Assembly (NCBI RefSeq): GCF_019402665.1
Contig: NZ_VSST01000022.1
Span: 1-64,000, forward strand
Reading direction: 5' to 3'
Length of the DNA: 64,000 nt
Source of the DNA: Bradyrhizobium canariense
Lineage (GTDB): Bacteria > Pseudomonadota > Alphaproteobacteria > Rhizobiales > Xanthobacteraceae
A program made the position numbers and the translations under genes. Shown here piece after piece: positions 37,675 to 47,293 of this stretch; position 1 is the first letter of the stretch; every line of letters starts with the position of its first letter. Below the pieces are notes generated by a model, which did no database searches, was not told where the DNA came from, and saw only the letters and a program-made list of their open reading frames with translations.

Positions 37675-38380
37675 AGAATGCAACGCGCGAGTTTAGAGTG
37701 TGATCACGCGGCTGTTCGTCCGTTTCGCCAGCGCCAAAAATCCATCTCCGAGTCCGGCGGCAACCAAGGGCAGGCACGCACTGGGAAGAGCTCTATGAAC
37801 GCTGACGCAGGAGCCGCCACTTTCATCCTTGTAACTATCTCATGCGGGCGGCGGCTGTCGGACGCCGCCCCAAAGTCGGCGCTGGTGTACGTTTTCTGCG
37901 GCGAGCCTATCGCCTCCTCCTGAAGAGCACACGGGGAAGACGATGTGGTTGCAAGACTTCACTGGATCCGTTCGAGACGACCGCTCCCGGCCGGCCGTGT
38001 AAAGCCAGGGCACAGTTTGATTGAAGGACGCAATCAGGGAATTGAAGGGAGCGGGCGATGCGATTGGCCTCGATGGCGCGGATAACGCGGTCAAGCCCGA
38101 TCGACGGCCAGGAGAGAGGCGCTCTTGCCGACTGCGGCGAACGACGCAAGGCCATGCGCGACTTGGCTGACCACATCGATGCTGTAGCCGCTGTCGACGC
38201 CGCACCGGTCGGCCACGAGCTTTGCGCGACTCTTGAACGACGAGCAATGGTCGACAACGATGTCGAACTTCGGCTAAGCGCTCGCGCAATACCTCGCAAG
38301 ACAGCGAGGATTAAGCTAACCGCTCAACCTTACCGCGATGAAATCGGCGCACAGTGCTCCGTACAAGCACGGGAGATTAG
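37675..38380. other. 706 bp without a recognisable gene
   Basis: Sequence beyond the IS copy. A minus-strand frame around 38260-38080 reads FDIVVDHCSSFKSRAKLVADRCGVDSGYSIDVVSQVAHGLASFAAVGKSASLLAVD, which has good coding character but no intact start or family that I recognise. The adjoining frames look shifted. It is probably a decayed gene, cut off from its context. Confidence 0.35.
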
Positions 38381-39442
38381 TCAACCGAGGCCGATCCGCG
38401 TGTGCCGGTAGCCGCGATCGAGGATGTTCTGCCACCATGTCCGGTTGTCGCAGAACCAACGGACGGTCTTTGCAAGTCCGCTCTCGAAAGTCTCGCGCGG
38501 CCGCCATCCGAGTTCACGTTCGATCTTGCCGGGATCCATGGCGTAGCGAAGATCGTGGCCGGGCCGGTCGGCCACGAAGCTGATCAGGTCGCGGCGCTTG
38601 ATGGTACTGGGCGATAGCTCGTCGAGCAGATCGCAGATGCGCGTCACCACATCGAGATTAGTTCGCTCGCAGCGCGCGCCGATATTGTAGGTCTCGCCTA
38701 TCGTGCCGTGCTCGAGCACGAGCGTCAGGGCCTCCGCGTGATCGGCGACATAGAGCCAGTCGCGGATATTGCCGCCGTCGCCATAGACCGGCAGCGGCTC
38801 GTTCGCCAGTCCGCGAATGATCATGTGCGGGATGAGCTTCTCGGGAAAATGATAGGGCCCGTAATTGTTCGAGCAGTTGGTCACCATGGTGGGAAGCTCG
38901 TAGGTCTCCCGCCAAGCGCGAACGAGATGATCGGACGAGGCTTTACTCGCCGAATAGGGCGAATTTGGCGCATAGGCCGTCTCCTCGCTGAACAGACCGC
39001 TCGCACCGAGCGATCCGAACACCTCGTCGGTCGAGACGTGAAGGAAGCGGAAATGTGCGCGCCTCTCCGGCGTCGTTCCACGCCAGTGGCGCAGCGCCTC
39101 CTGAAGCAAGATGAAGGTACCCACCACGTTGGTCTGAATGAACTCGGCCGGGCCGTCGATCGAACGGTCGACGTGGCTCTCCGCCGCTAGGTTCATCACG
39201 GCATCCGGCTGGTACTTGTCAAACAACGCCCTCAGGCCGGCGCTCTCGCCGATGCATTGCTTCTCGAAGGCATAGTGCGGATCGCTGGTTGCGCCTGGTA
39301 GTGACTCGAGGTTAGCCGCGTAAGTCAGCTTGTCGATGTTAACAACGCGAGCGCTAGTGCCCCCCAGCAGATGGCGGATCACGGCCGAGCCGATAAAGCC
39401 CGCGCCGCCGGTCACGAAGAGGGTGGTGCCGTCAAAACGCAT
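38381..39442 (-). CDS. rfbB: dTDP-glucose 4,6-dehydratase
   Basis: 353 residues, normal length for RmlB. It converts dTDP-glucose to dTDP-4-keto-6-deoxyglucose. It has the NAD-binding [17 protein letters not shown], the conserved [24 protein letters not shown], and [16 protein letters not shown] with the YxxxK motif. RfbA is 15 bp downstream on the same strand. The dTDP-rhamnose genes rmlC and rmlD are not nearby, so the final sugar may be something other than rhamnose, or those genes are elsewhere. Confidence 0.96.
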   Translation of the reverse strand: MRFDGTTLFVTGGAGFIGSAVIRHLLGGTSARVVNIDKLTYAANLESLPGATSDPHYAFEKQCIGESAGLRALFDKYQPDAVMNLAAESHVDRSIDGPAEFIQTNVVGTFILLQEALRHWRGTTPERRAHFRFLHVSTDEVFGSLGASGLFSEETAYAPNSPYSASKASSDHLVRAWRETYELPTMVTNCSNNYGPYHFPEKLIPHMIIRGLANEPLPVYGDGGNIRDWLYVADHAEALTLVLEHGTIGETYNIGARCERTNLDVVTRICDLLDELSPSTIKRRDLISFVADRPGHDLRYAMDPGKIERELGWRPRETFESGLAKTVRWFCDNRTWWQNILDRGYRHTRIGLG

Positions 39443-39457
39443 TCCGTCTCTGCTTCA

Positions 39458-40345
39458 TTAGCCACCTGCCTCGCGCCCGAACGAGCGGTAGACCGACAGC
39501 AGATATTCGCCGTAGCTGCTTTTGGCGTTTTTTTGCGCCGACTTTTCGAACGCTTCAAGGGAGATGTAGCCTTGTCGCAGCGCAATTTCCTCCGGGCAGG
39601 CGATGCGCAGACCCTGCCGCTGCTCCAGGATCTGAACGAAATGGCTGGCTTCGACCAGGGAGGAATGCGTGCCGATGTCGAGCCAGGCCATGCCGCGGCC
39701 CATGAGCCGCACGAACAGATCGCCGCGCTCCAGATAGACCCTGTTGACGTCGGTGATCTCGAGCTCGCCACGCGCGGATGGCGCTATGCCGGCGGCGATG
39801 TCGAGAACGTCATTGTCATAGAAATAGAGTCCGGTCACCGCGATGTTAGAGCGCGGCTGTCTTGGCTTCTCCTCGATGGACAAGGCGCGGCCGCTGGCGT
39901 CGAGTTCGACCACGCCATATTGCTCCGGCGCGTTGACGGGGTATCCGAAGATCGTGCCTCCCCGCTTGCGCGCGGCGGCTTCCTTCAGCATCTCTGGCAG
40001 GCGATTGCCGTAGAAGATATTGTCACCCAACACCAGGGCGACCGGGTCCTTGCCGACGAAGTCGCGACCGACGATGAAGGCATCCGCCAGTCCACGCGGG
40101 CTGTCCTGATGTGCATAAGCGAAGCGCAGGCCGAGTTCGGATCCGTCACCGAGCAACCGCTGGAACAGCGGCTGGTCCTGTGGTGTCGTAATAATGAGGA
40201 TGTCCCGGATGCCGGCAAACATCAGGGTGGACAGGGGATAATAGATCATCGGCTTGTCGAAGACAGGCAATAGCTGTTTCGACACCACGGCGGTCACGGG
40301 ATGGAGACGCGAACCGGTCCCCCCCGCCAGGATAATGCCCTTCAT
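39458..40345 (-). CDS. rfbA: Glucose-1-phosphate thymidylyltransferase
   Basis: 295 residues, standard RmlA length. It makes dTDP-glucose from dTTP and glucose 1-phosphate. The start is [39 protein letters not shown] with the catalytic arginine and lysine in place; [17 protein letters not shown] and [16 protein letters not shown] segments follow. It is co-directional with rfbB and lies upstream of it (minus strand). An IS remnant and 830 bp of non-coding DNA precede it. Confidence 0.96.
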   Translation of the reverse strand: MKGIILAGGTGSRLHPVTAVVSKQLLPVFDKPMIYYPLSTLMFAGIRDILIITTPQDQPLFQRLLGDGSELGLRFAYAHQDSPRGLADAFIVGRDFVGKDPVALVLGDNIFYGNRLPEMLKEAAARKRGGTIFGYPVNAPEQYGVVELDASGRALSIEEKPRQPRSNIAVTGLYFYDNDVLDIAAGIAPSARGELEITDVNRVYLERGDLFVRLMGRGMAWLDIGTHSSLVEASHFVQILEQRQGLRIACPEEIALRQGYISLEAFEKSAQKNAKSSYGEYLLSVYRSFGREAGG

Positions 40346-40907
40346 GCGCCCCCTCGAAGCCTGAGATTAGCAATCTTCCCCTTTAGACAATGAATGGCCC
40401 AGACCGCGCAAGCCGATTCCACGCGCAGTCGCCGGCGATGTAGACAGACGCAGTCGCCAAATGGTCTGTATTGAGAATGGCGCGCCCCGGCGACATTCGC
40501 TGCTTGTTGTTGGAGCCGATCAGCCAGTTTCCCCGTCCGGGACCTCACCCATGAGCTCGGGACAGAGCCAACGCCCTAGACGTCGACCAATTACGTGATG
40601 CAGCACACCCAGCCAAAGCGGTGCAACGCAACCAAGTCTCGCAGCGGGCGGACAAGCACCAAGTCCCCTTCGCTTCATATTGCGCTACCTGGGCACGCTC
40701 CGCGGAACACCTTCTGCAACTCGGGATCGTCGTCGGCCTCACGCTCGCAGCGCTGAACTCGGTTCAGGATTCGAACGTCGTGACGTCGCCGGTGATCCAT
40801 GCGTCGCCGATCAAGACAGCTTGCCCGATGCGATCGCTCCTCTCGCCAAGACAAGGGTCTGATAAGGTTGCCGTTCCCCAGCTATTGACGAGCCGCCCAC
40901 GCCTGCG
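40346..40907. other. 562 bp without a recognisable gene
   Basis: This leads from the rfbA start to an IS5-type remnant. No frame shows a known domain, and no terminator was seen. The rfbA promoter should lie in its left part. Confidence 0.3.
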
Positions 40908-41092
40908 ACATTGGCCGCCGATCGAGGCTATGACAGCAACGCCGTCCTCGACCTCGCGACCAGCAAAACCCGATCGAACACCCCTTCTGCAAGTTCAAAC
41001 GGTTTCGCCGGGTGGCAACCCGTTTCGACAAACTCACACGCAACTTCATCACCGCTGCGCTTCTTGCCTCAATCCGCCTCCGGCCCAGAGGT
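40908..41092 (+). pseudogene. Remnant of an IS5-family (IS427/IS1031-type) transposase
   Basis: LAADRGYDSNAVLDLA appears in one frame, and IEHPFCKFKRFRRVATRFDKLTRNFITAALLASIRLR in another right after it. These are the DRGYDS and ..K.FRR.ATRYDK.A..F..... motifs of the transposase C-terminal region, joined by a frameshift with a short deletion. No terminal repeats could be paired. Confidence 0.7.
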
Positions 41093-41175
41093 TATGGGTC
41101 CACTCCCCAGCTGGGGCGGAGACCGCGCGAAGAGCTACGGGGCTTTCAGGCCTCCCACCTAAGACACGCGGTGCG

Positions 41176-42294
41176 TCAGTTACCCCACACTTCCTTCGCG
41201 ATTTCGACCGCGAGACTGAGCTTGGCCCACTGCTCCTCTTCGGAGAGGACGTTGCCCTCCTCCGTCGACGCAAAACCGCACTGCGGGGAAAGTGCAAGCT
41301 GCTCCAGCGGGGCGAACTTGGCGGCTTCCTCGAGACGGCGCTTGATGCCGTCCTTGTTCTCGAGTTCCCCGAACTTCGAGGTGATGACGCCGACCACGAC
41401 GACCTTGTTGCCTTTGGGCAGGAAGCGCAGCGGCTCGAAGCCACCGGCGCGGTCGCTGTCGTATTCGAGGAAATAGCCGTCGTAATTGGTGCCGGCGAGC
41501 ATGGTCTCGGCAACCGGCTCGTAGCCGCCTGACGAAATCCAGGTCGAACGGAAATTGCCGCGGCAGACATGCGTCGTCACCACCATGTCGGCGGGCTTCT
41601 CGGCCAGCGCGTAGTTGATGACGCGCGCATAGATCTGCTGGAGACCCTCGGGATTGTCGCCGCGCTCGCGCGCCTTCTGCAATTCGTCCGGCGAGCAAAG
41701 ATAGGCCCACACGGTATCGTCGAACTGGAGATAGCGGCAGCCGGCGTCATAGAACGCCTTCACGGCCTTGCGGTAGGTCTTGCCGAGGTCTTCGTAGAAA
41801 GCGTCGAGATCGGGATAGACGTCCTTGGAGATCGCCTTGCGGCCGCCACGGAAGTGCAGCACCGCAGGCGACGGGATCGTCATCTTGGCGGTGACGTGGG
41901 CCTGGTCGGCGACCTTCTTCAGGAAGCGGAAGTGATCCAGCATCGGATGGTCGTCGGGAAAGTCGAGCCTGCCGATCACCCGCACCGCATCATGCCGCGT
42001 CTCGACGCCCGCGAACTGGATGCCGGTGTCGGGGTGGAACATTTCGCAACCGGTGAGCTTGGCCAGGAAATCGAAATGCCACCAGGAGCGGCGGAATTCG
42101 CCGTCGGTCGCGAGCTTCAGGCCGAGCGAGGCCTGCTTATGCACGACCTTCTCGATCTCCATGTCCTCGATCTTGCGCAAATCGTCGGCCGAGATCTCGC
42201 CCTTCTCCAGCCTGGCGCGGGCTTCCTTGATCTTGGCGGGGCGCAGGAGGCTGCCGACCTCGTCGGCGCGGAAGGGGGCTTTGGTTCGCTGCAT
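41176..42294 (-). CDS. MetE-like cobalamin-independent methionine synthase family protein
   Basis: 372 residues, resembling the C-terminal catalytic half of MetE alone, as in YxjG/YxjH-type proteins. It starts PFRADEVGSLLRP, with ATDGEFRRSWWHFDF and YLQFDDTVWAYL. Likely zinc ligands are H and C in TTHVCRGN, E in FLEYDS and C in SPQCGFAS. It would transfer a methyl group to homocysteine or a related thiol; the methyl donor is unknown. It lies 19 bp downstream of livF on the same strand and is probably the last gene of the transporter operon. Confidence 0.88.
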   Translation of the reverse strand: MQRTKAPFRADEVGSLLRPAKIKEARARLEKGEISADDLRKIEDMEIEKVVHKQASLGLKLATDGEFRRSWWHFDFLAKLTGCEMFHPDTGIQFAGVETRHDAVRVIGRLDFPDDHPMLDHFRFLKKVADQAHVTAKMTIPSPAVLHFRGGRKAISKDVYPDLDAFYEDLGKTYRKAVKAFYDAGCRYLQFDDTVWAYLCSPDELQKARERGDNPEGLQQIYARVINYALAEKPADMVVTTHVCRGNFRSTWISSGGYEPVAETMLAGTNYDGYFLEYDSDRAGGFEPLRFLPKGNKVVVVGVITSKFGELENKDGIKRRLEEAAKFAPLEQLALSPQCGFASTEEGNVLSEEEQWAKLSLAVEIAKEVWGN

Positions 42295-42313
42295 TTCTTA
42301 CTCCCAGTTATTT

Positions 42314-43030
42314 TTAGTGGGCCGCCGCCCCTGCGACGCCGAGGTGGCGCTCGAGGACCGACGGGTCGGCCTTCAGCGCGGCGCTCGGGGCGTCGTGGAC
42401 GATCGTTCCGCGCTCCAATATCACAACACGGTCGGCCAGCCCCAGAATCTTTTGGGCATTCTGCTCGACGATGACCGAGCAGATGCCGCCCGCCCGCGTG
42501 ATGGTCCCGATCGCTTTCAAGAGCTCCTCGACGATGATGGGGGCAAGGCCCTCGGTCGGCTCGTCCAGGAGAAGCACCTTCGGATTGAGGGTCAGCGCAC
42601 GGCCGATCGCGAGCATCTGCTGCTCACCGCCGGAGAGCTGGTTGCCAAAATTGCTCCGCCGCTCCTTCAGCCGCGGGAACATCTCGTAGACCCTCTCGAC
42701 AGTCCAGGGGCCGGGCTGGGCCACTGCGGTCATGTTCTCCTCCACCGTGAGCGAGCGGAAGATGTTGCGCTCCTGCGGCACCCAGCCGATGCCGGCGCGG
42801 GCCCGCTGGTCGGGCCGCAAGGTCGTGACGTCGGTGCCCGCCAGCCCGACAGTGCCGGAGAAGCGACGGGTGACGCCGACGATCGAGTTGATCAGCGTGG
42901 TCTTGCCGGTGCCGTTGCGCCCCAACAGCGCCAGCACCTGGCCTTCGGCGAGACGCAGGGACATGTTCGGCAGCACCACGGCCTCGCCGTAACCGGCGCG
43001 AAGCGAGTCGATCGTGAGCAGGTCAGACAT
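42314..43030 (-). CDS. livF: Branched-chain amino acid-type ABC transporter ATP-binding protein (LivF)
   Basis: 238 residues. Walker A is GRNGTGKTT, the signature LSGGEQQMLAIGRAL, Walker B VLLLDEPTEGLAP, then an H-loop in VIVEQNAQ. The GIGWVPQERNIFRSLTVEEN segment is typical of LivF. It forms the ATPase pair with LivG, whose stop overlaps its start by 8 bp. HAAT-family transporters carry leucine-type amino acids but also amides, urea and aromatic compounds, so the substrate is open. Confidence 0.93.
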   Translation of the reverse strand: MSDLLTIDSLRAGYGEAVVLPNMSLRLAEGQVLALLGRNGTGKTTLINSIVGVTRRFSGTVGLAGTDVTTLRPDQRARAGIGWVPQERNIFRSLTVEENMTAVAQPGPWTVERVYEMFPRLKERRSNFGNQLSGGEQQMLAIGRALTLNPKVLLLDEPTEGLAPIIVEELLKAIGTITRAGGICSVIVEQNAQKILGLADRVVILERGTIVHDAPSAALKADPSVLERHLGVAGAAAH

Positions 43031-43778
43031 TGACCGCCTCCTCGCCGAGGTAGACCGCCTTCACTTGCGGGTCGCGCGCGACCTGCTCGGGCGGGCCTTC
43101 GGTGAGCAGCGCGCCGGAGACCAGGACAGAGATGCGGTCGGCGAAGGAGAACACGAGGTCCATGTCGTGCTCGATCAGTAGCACGGTCACATCGCGCGGC
43201 AGGCTGCCGACGACGGCGAGGATGTCGTGGCGCTCGCTCTCGGGCACGCCGGCGGCGGGCTCGTCCAGCAGCAGCACGCGCGGCTTGGCGGCGATCGCGA
43301 CCGCGATCTCGAGCAGGCGCTGCTTGCCATAAGGCAGCGTCACGGTCTGCTCGTTCTTGACGTCGAGCAGGTGGAAGCGTGTCAGGAGGTCGGCGATCTC
43401 GCCGTTGACGTCGCTGCGCGTGCCCATCCGCCGCCACCAGTCGCCGCCATGGCCGAGGCGCTCAGAGACAGCGAGACCGATGGTCTCGAGCGGGGTCAGG
43501 TCGGGATAGAGCTGGTTGATTTGGAAGGTACGCGATAAGCCGCGCAACACGCGCTTGTGCACGGGCAGATCCGTGATGTCCTGGCCTTCGAGCAGGATGC
43601 GGCCCGAGTTCGGCTTGAGCACGCCGGTGAGCTGGTTGATGACCGTGGTCTTGCCGGCGCCGTTCGGGCCGATCAGCGCGTGGCGGGCGCCCTGCTCGAT
43701 TTTCAAGGACAGATCGCGGGTGACGCGCAGACCGCCGAACTGCTTTTCGAGATTCTGGGTTTCGAGCGCGATGGTCAT
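43023..43778 (-). CDS. livG: Branched-chain amino acid-type ABC transporter ATP-binding protein (LivG)
   Basis: 251 residues from ATG 43778 (MTIALETQN); the long upstream extension lies inside livM and is not used. Walker A is GPNGAGKTTVINQLTG, followed by LSRTFQINQLYPDLTPLE. Walker B is VLLLDEPAAGVP, followed by VLLIEHDMDLVF, the LivG pattern. The expected LSGGQ-like signature is altered here: VTLPYGKQRLLEIAVAIA, as in many LivG proteins. It overlaps livM by 4 bp (ATGA), so the two are translationally coupled. Confidence 0.92.
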   Translation of the reverse strand: MTIALETQNLEKQFGGLRVTRDLSLKIEQGARHALIGPNGAGKTTVINQLTGVLKPNSGRILLEGQDITDLPVHKRVLRGLSRTFQINQLYPDLTPLETIGLAVSERLGHGGDWWRRMGTRSDVNGEIADLLTRFHLLDVKNEQTVTLPYGKQRLLEIAVAIAAKPRVLLLDEPAAGVPESERHDILAVVGSLPRDVTVLLIEHDMDLVFSFADRISVLVSGALLTEGPPEQVARDPQVKAVYLGEEAVNV

Positions 43779-44803
43779 GCGTCGCTCTCCGGCGCGGCGA
43801 CCACGGCCTTGCGCCCGGCTATCTGCCTGATGACCAGATTGGGCACATACAGCATCCAGCGATGCAGGCGCTGCCGTCCGATCAGGACGATCGCGACCAG
43901 CACGAGGCCGATCCAGAACTGCCAATATTGCGGAGTAATGGTCGAGAACAATTCCTGCAGCATGCGAAACAGCACTGCGCCGATCAGCCCCCCATAGAGA
44001 TAGCCGGTGCCGCCGATGACGAGCACCAGCATCAGGTCCGCCGAGCGCTCGAAGGCGAACACGTCGAGCGAGGCGATCGCGGTGGTCTGGGTGAACAGCG
44101 CGCCCGCGATGCCGGCATAGAACGCCGCGAGCGTGTAGATCGCAATCAGCCGACGGTTGACGGGGATTCCGATCGCGGCCGCGCGGAGCGGATTGTTCTT
44201 GATCGCCCGCAATGACAGACCGAACGGCGAGTGCACGACCCGGCGAGCGAACAGGAACAACAGAAACAGAACGGCGAGCGAATAGAAGAAGCCGGTTTTG
44301 CCGAACATGTCGAACGGGATCTCGCCGAAGATCGGCTGCATCTCGATACCCTGCAGGCCGTCGGTGCCACCGGTGATGTTGGAGAAGCGTTCGGCCAATG
44401 CCTCAAGCAGCAACGCGATGCCGAGCGTCACCATCAGCCGAGTGAGATCGACGCCACGGATCACCAGGAAGCTGGTGGCGAAGCCGAGCACCATCGCGAC
44501 AAGGCCGGCGACAACAAGCGCAAGGACGGGCTCGTTGATGATCCCGTGCAGCGCGAGAAGCCCCGCCGCGTAAGCGCCGACGCCGAAGAAGGCGGCATGG
44601 CCGAGCGAGACGATGCCGGCGTAGCCGAGGATCAGATCGAGCGACATCGCAAACAGCGCCAGCCGCAGGATGTCCGTCATGATCAGGTAGCGCGAGGGAA
44701 ATACGAAGCCGCAGGCCAGCACGATCAGCCAGAAAGCGGCCTCGCCATAGTGCCAGCGTGCCTGGCGCTGGGCGTGATAGCCGACGTCGGAGGAGGCGCT
44801 CAT
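43775..44803 (-). CDS. livM: ABC transporter permease (LivM)
   Basis: 342 residues with about nine hydrophobic helices. It has SLDLILGYAGIVSLGHAAFFGVGAYAAGLLA, the signature start of LivM permeases, and SPFGLSLRAIKNNPLRAAAIGIPVNRRL, the EAA-like cytoplasmic loop that contacts the ATPases. The start at 44803 (MSASSDV) is preferred, since the frame continues upstream only as an antisense-like extension through livH. It lies 8 bp from the livH stop. Confidence 0.92.
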   Translation of the reverse strand: MSASSDVGYHAQRQARWHYGEAAFWLIVLACGFVFPSRYLIMTDILRLALFAMSLDLILGYAGIVSLGHAAFFGVGAYAAGLLALHGIINEPVLALVVAGLVAMVLGFATSFLVIRGVDLTRLMVTLGIALLLEALAERFSNITGGTDGLQGIEMQPIFGEIPFDMFGKTGFFYSLAVLFLLFLFARRVVHSPFGLSLRAIKNNPLRAAAIGIPVNRRLIAIYTLAAFYAGIAGALFTQTTAIASLDVFAFERSADLMLVLVIGGTGYLYGGLIGAVLFRMLQELFSTITPQYWQFWIGLVLVAIVLIGRQRLHRWMLYVPNLVIRQIAGRKAVVAAPESDA

Positions 44804-44811
44804 CGGCGAAC

Positions 44812-45681
44812 TCAACGCGCGGCCGTGCGGCCGAACAGGCCGTTCGGGCGCCAGATCAGGATCACGATCATTATGGTGTAGATCACGAAAGGTCCCATCT
44901 TCGGGACGTAATATTTGCCGGCGACATCGGCGATGCCGAGCAGGAGCGAGGCCAGGAACGGGCCGGTGATCGAGGACGAGCCGCCGACGGTCACCACGAT
45001 CAGGAAGTAGATCATGAACTTCAGCGGAAAATACGGGTCGAGGCCGACGATCTCGGCGCTCAGCGCGCCGCCGAGACCGGCCAGGCCGCAGCCAAAGGCA
45101 AATGTGAAGGCGAACACCTGCGGCACGTTGATGCCAAAGCCGCTCGCGGCGCGGGGATCGTCGACCGCCGCGCGCAGGCGGCTGCCGAAGCGAGTCTTTG
45201 CCAGCACCATCTGGAGAGCAATGGTGAGCAGCCCGCAGATCACGATGATCATCAGCCGATAGCGACCGATGCCGACGCCGAACAGGTCGAACTGGCCCTG
45301 GAGCGCGGCCGGCAAATTGATGAAGACCCGCGACGAGCCCTGAATGTAGTCGACGGCCGCGACCGACATGAACGTGAGGCCGATCGTGAACAGCACCTGG
45401 TCGAGATGGCTGCGCGTATAGAGGTGTCGGTACAGCGTGCGCTCGAGCACTATGCCGATCGCAGCGGAGGAGACGAAGGCGAGCGGCAATGCCGCGAAGA
45501 ATGGCCAGCCCATCCGGTTGACCAGCACCATGCAGACATAGCCGCCGGCCATGGCGAAGGCGCCATGGGCGAGGTTGACGAAGTTCATCAGGCCGAGCGT
45601 GACCGCGAGCCCGCAAGCCAGCACGAACAGCAGCATGCCGTAGGCAACGCCATCGAACAGGTTGGTGAGGATTGAGGTCAT
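44812..45681 (-). CDS. livH: ABC transporter permease (LivH)
   Basis: 289 residues with eight or so helices, beginning NLFDGVAYGMLLFVLACGLAVTLGLMNFVNLAHGAFAMAGGYV, the LivH signature. A cytoplasmic loop TRFGSRLRAAVDDPRAASGFGINVPQV matches the family's ATPase-contact motif. It pairs with LivM to form the membrane channel. It is separated from the binding-protein gene by 159 bp that include a palindromic repeat, which could reduce expression of the permeases relative to the abundant binding protein. Confidence 0.93.
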   Translation of the reverse strand: MTSILTNLFDGVAYGMLLFVLACGLAVTLGLMNFVNLAHGAFAMAGGYVCMVLVNRMGWPFFAALPLAFVSSAAIGIVLERTLYRHLYTRSHLDQVLFTIGLTFMSVAAVDYIQGSSRVFINLPAALQGQFDLFGVGIGRYRLMIIVICGLLTIALQMVLAKTRFGSRLRAAVDDPRAASGFGINVPQVFAFTFAFGCGLAGLGGALSAEIVGLDPYFPLKFMIYFLIVVTVGGSSSITGPFLASLLLGIADVAGKYYVPKMGPFVIYTIMIVILIWRPNGLFGRTAAR

Positions 45682-45700
45682 CGTCTCAGCTTGGCGTTAT

Positions 45701-45776
45701 CGTCATGGCCGGGCGCGTCCGGTCATCCACGTTCTTGGTTCGGCTCCCGATGCCGGGGTCAAGCCCGGGCATGACG
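45701..45776. repeat. REP-like palindromic repeat between livK and livH
   Basis: CGTCATGGCCGGGC (45701-45714) and GCCCGGGCATGACG (45763-45776) are inverted copies with 13 of 14 bases matching. Together they can form a long hairpin in the liv transcript between the binding-protein and permease genes. Confidence 0.65.
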
Positions 45777-45840
45777 AGAGTGGCGGGCGAGATCCCCGAT
45801 GCGCGCTAATGCGCGCGCCGGGATGACGCACTTTCGTGCG

Positions 45841-47019
45841 TCACTTCTTGGTCTTGCCGAGATCCTTGACGGCTTCGAAGGTCGCGAACTCGACGTTGTA
45901 GAGCTCGCCGTCGACCTTCTCGACCTTCCGGATGTAGATGTTCTGCACGATGTCGCGGGTCTCTGGGTCGATCGAGATCGGGCCGCGCGGGCTCTCCCAC
46001 TTCTGGCCTTTCATGGCTTCGACCAGCTTGGTGCCGTCGGTATCACCATTGGTCTTCTTCAACGCTTCATAGATCAGGTGAATGCCGTCATAGCCGCTCA
46101 CCGCCATGAAGCCCGGCCGGTTGCCGTACGCCTTCTTGTAGGCCGCCACGAAATCCTTGTTCATCTGCGAGGGATGCGCCGCGGAATAAAGGTGCGCGGT
46201 GACCGTGCCCAGCACGGCGTCGCCCATGTTGTTGAGGAGGTCATCGTCGGTAACGTCGCCCGGTCCGATCACCTTGATGCCGGCCTTGTCTAGCCCGCGT
46301 TCGGCATACTGCTTCATAAAGTTGCCGCCCTGGCCGGCCGGCACGAATACGAAGATCGCATCGGGCTTGGCGTCCTTCATGCGCTGAAGGAACGGCGCGA
46401 AGTCGGGGTTGGCGAGCGGCGTCTTGACCTCTTCGACCACCTCGCCGCCGCCGGCGGTGAAGTTTTGCTTGAAGAAGTTCAACGCATCATTGCCGGGCGC
46501 GTAGTCGGAGGTGAGCGTCGCCACCTTCTTGATACCGTTCTTCACCGCCCAGTCGGCGATGATGGTGGAGGACTGCGCTAGCGTGAAGCTGGTGCGCACG
46601 ATATAGGGCGAGCGCTCTGTGATGATGGAGGTTCCGGCCGCCATCACGACTTCTGGGATCTTCGCCTGCGTCGCGAGCGGTGCGGCCGCGAGGGCGGCCG
46701 GCGTCACGCCAAAGCCGGCGATGAAGCTGACCTTGTCGTTGACAATCAGCTCCTGCGCAGCGGTCTTGGTCTTGTCCGGAATCGCAGCATCGTCCTTCAG
46801 GATGATCTCGATTTTCTTGCCGGCGACGGTGTCGCCCTTCTGCTGCATGTAGAGCTTGATCGCGTTCTCGATCTGCTTGCCGGTCGAGGCCTGACCGCCG
46901 GTCATCGGTAAGATCAGGCCGACCTTGACGCTATCCACGGCCTTGGCCGGAGCAACGGCCACGAGACCAGCGACGGCGGCTACCGCGGCTGTCCGAGAAA
47001 ATTGTTTGCATTCGAACAT
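45841..47019 (-). CDS. livK: Periplasmic substrate-binding protein of a Liv-type ABC transporter
   Basis: 392 residues. A signal peptide (TAAVAAVAGLVAVAPAKA) is followed by the type I binding fold: VKVGLILPMTGGQASTGKQIENAIKLYMQQKG, GFGVTPAALAAAPLATQAKIPEVVMAAG, then PGFMAVSGYDGIHLIYEALKKTNG. It delivers ligand to LivHM. It is the first gene of the operon and follows a promoter with an overlapping palindrome about 240 bp upstream. Ligand specificity cannot be read off; the MetE-like gene in the same operon hints at a methylated or sulfur-containing compound. Confidence 0.9.
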   Translation of the reverse strand: MFECKQFSRTAAVAAVAGLVAVAPAKAVDSVKVGLILPMTGGQASTGKQIENAIKLYMQQKGDTVAGKKIEIILKDDAAIPDKTKTAAQELIVNDKVSFIAGFGVTPAALAAAPLATQAKIPEVVMAAGTSIITERSPYIVRTSFTLAQSSTIIADWAVKNGIKKVATLTSDYAPGNDALNFFKQNFTAGGGEVVEEVKTPLANPDFAPFLQRMKDAKPDAIFVFVPAGQGGNFMKQYAERGLDKAGIKVIGPGDVTDDDLLNNMGDAVLGTVTAHLYSAAHPSQMNKDFVAAYKKAYGNRPGFMAVSGYDGIHLIYEALKKTNGDTDGTKLVEAMKGQKWESPRGPISIDPETRDIVQNIYIRKVEKVDGELYNVEFATFEAVKDLGKTKK

Positions 47020-47257
47020 CAGTGTCCCTCCCCTTGATTCCTGACCTCTTGTGCGGCGAACCGAGTGCCCGATCCTTGCCTCACTCTAGCTCACGCGCGA
47101 GCCCTATCGCGCGCAACATGGCGTTCTTGGCGCCCCCCTTGTCAATCGGACGTTTGGCGACCATTCGGCGCAAGCCGAGCGTCCCGATTTCCAACGGCGG
47201 GGAGCGATGTCGCGGTTACGCCGGGGTGACCTGAACGCCCCGACCCTGTCTGCTTTG

Positions 47258-47293
47258 ATTTGTACGATTGTACAAATAAAATGGACTTGTCAA
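47258..47293 (-). promoter_or_regulatory. Candidate liv operon promoter with overlapping operator palindrome
   Basis: On the minus strand TTGACA (47293-47288) and TACAAT (47272-47267) are 15 bp apart and resemble a sigma-70 promoter pointing at livK, though the spacing is short. The palindrome ATTTGTAC-GATT-GTACAAAT (47258-47277) covers the -10 region. TTGTAC...GTACAA is a half-site type seen for GntR/FadR-group repressors. No GntR gene is in the window. Confidence 0.6.

Noticed and set aside
44804..45616. LivM as a 613-residue fused permease
   Set aside because: The extra part is livH sequence read in the wrong frame; separate LivH and LivM are complete.
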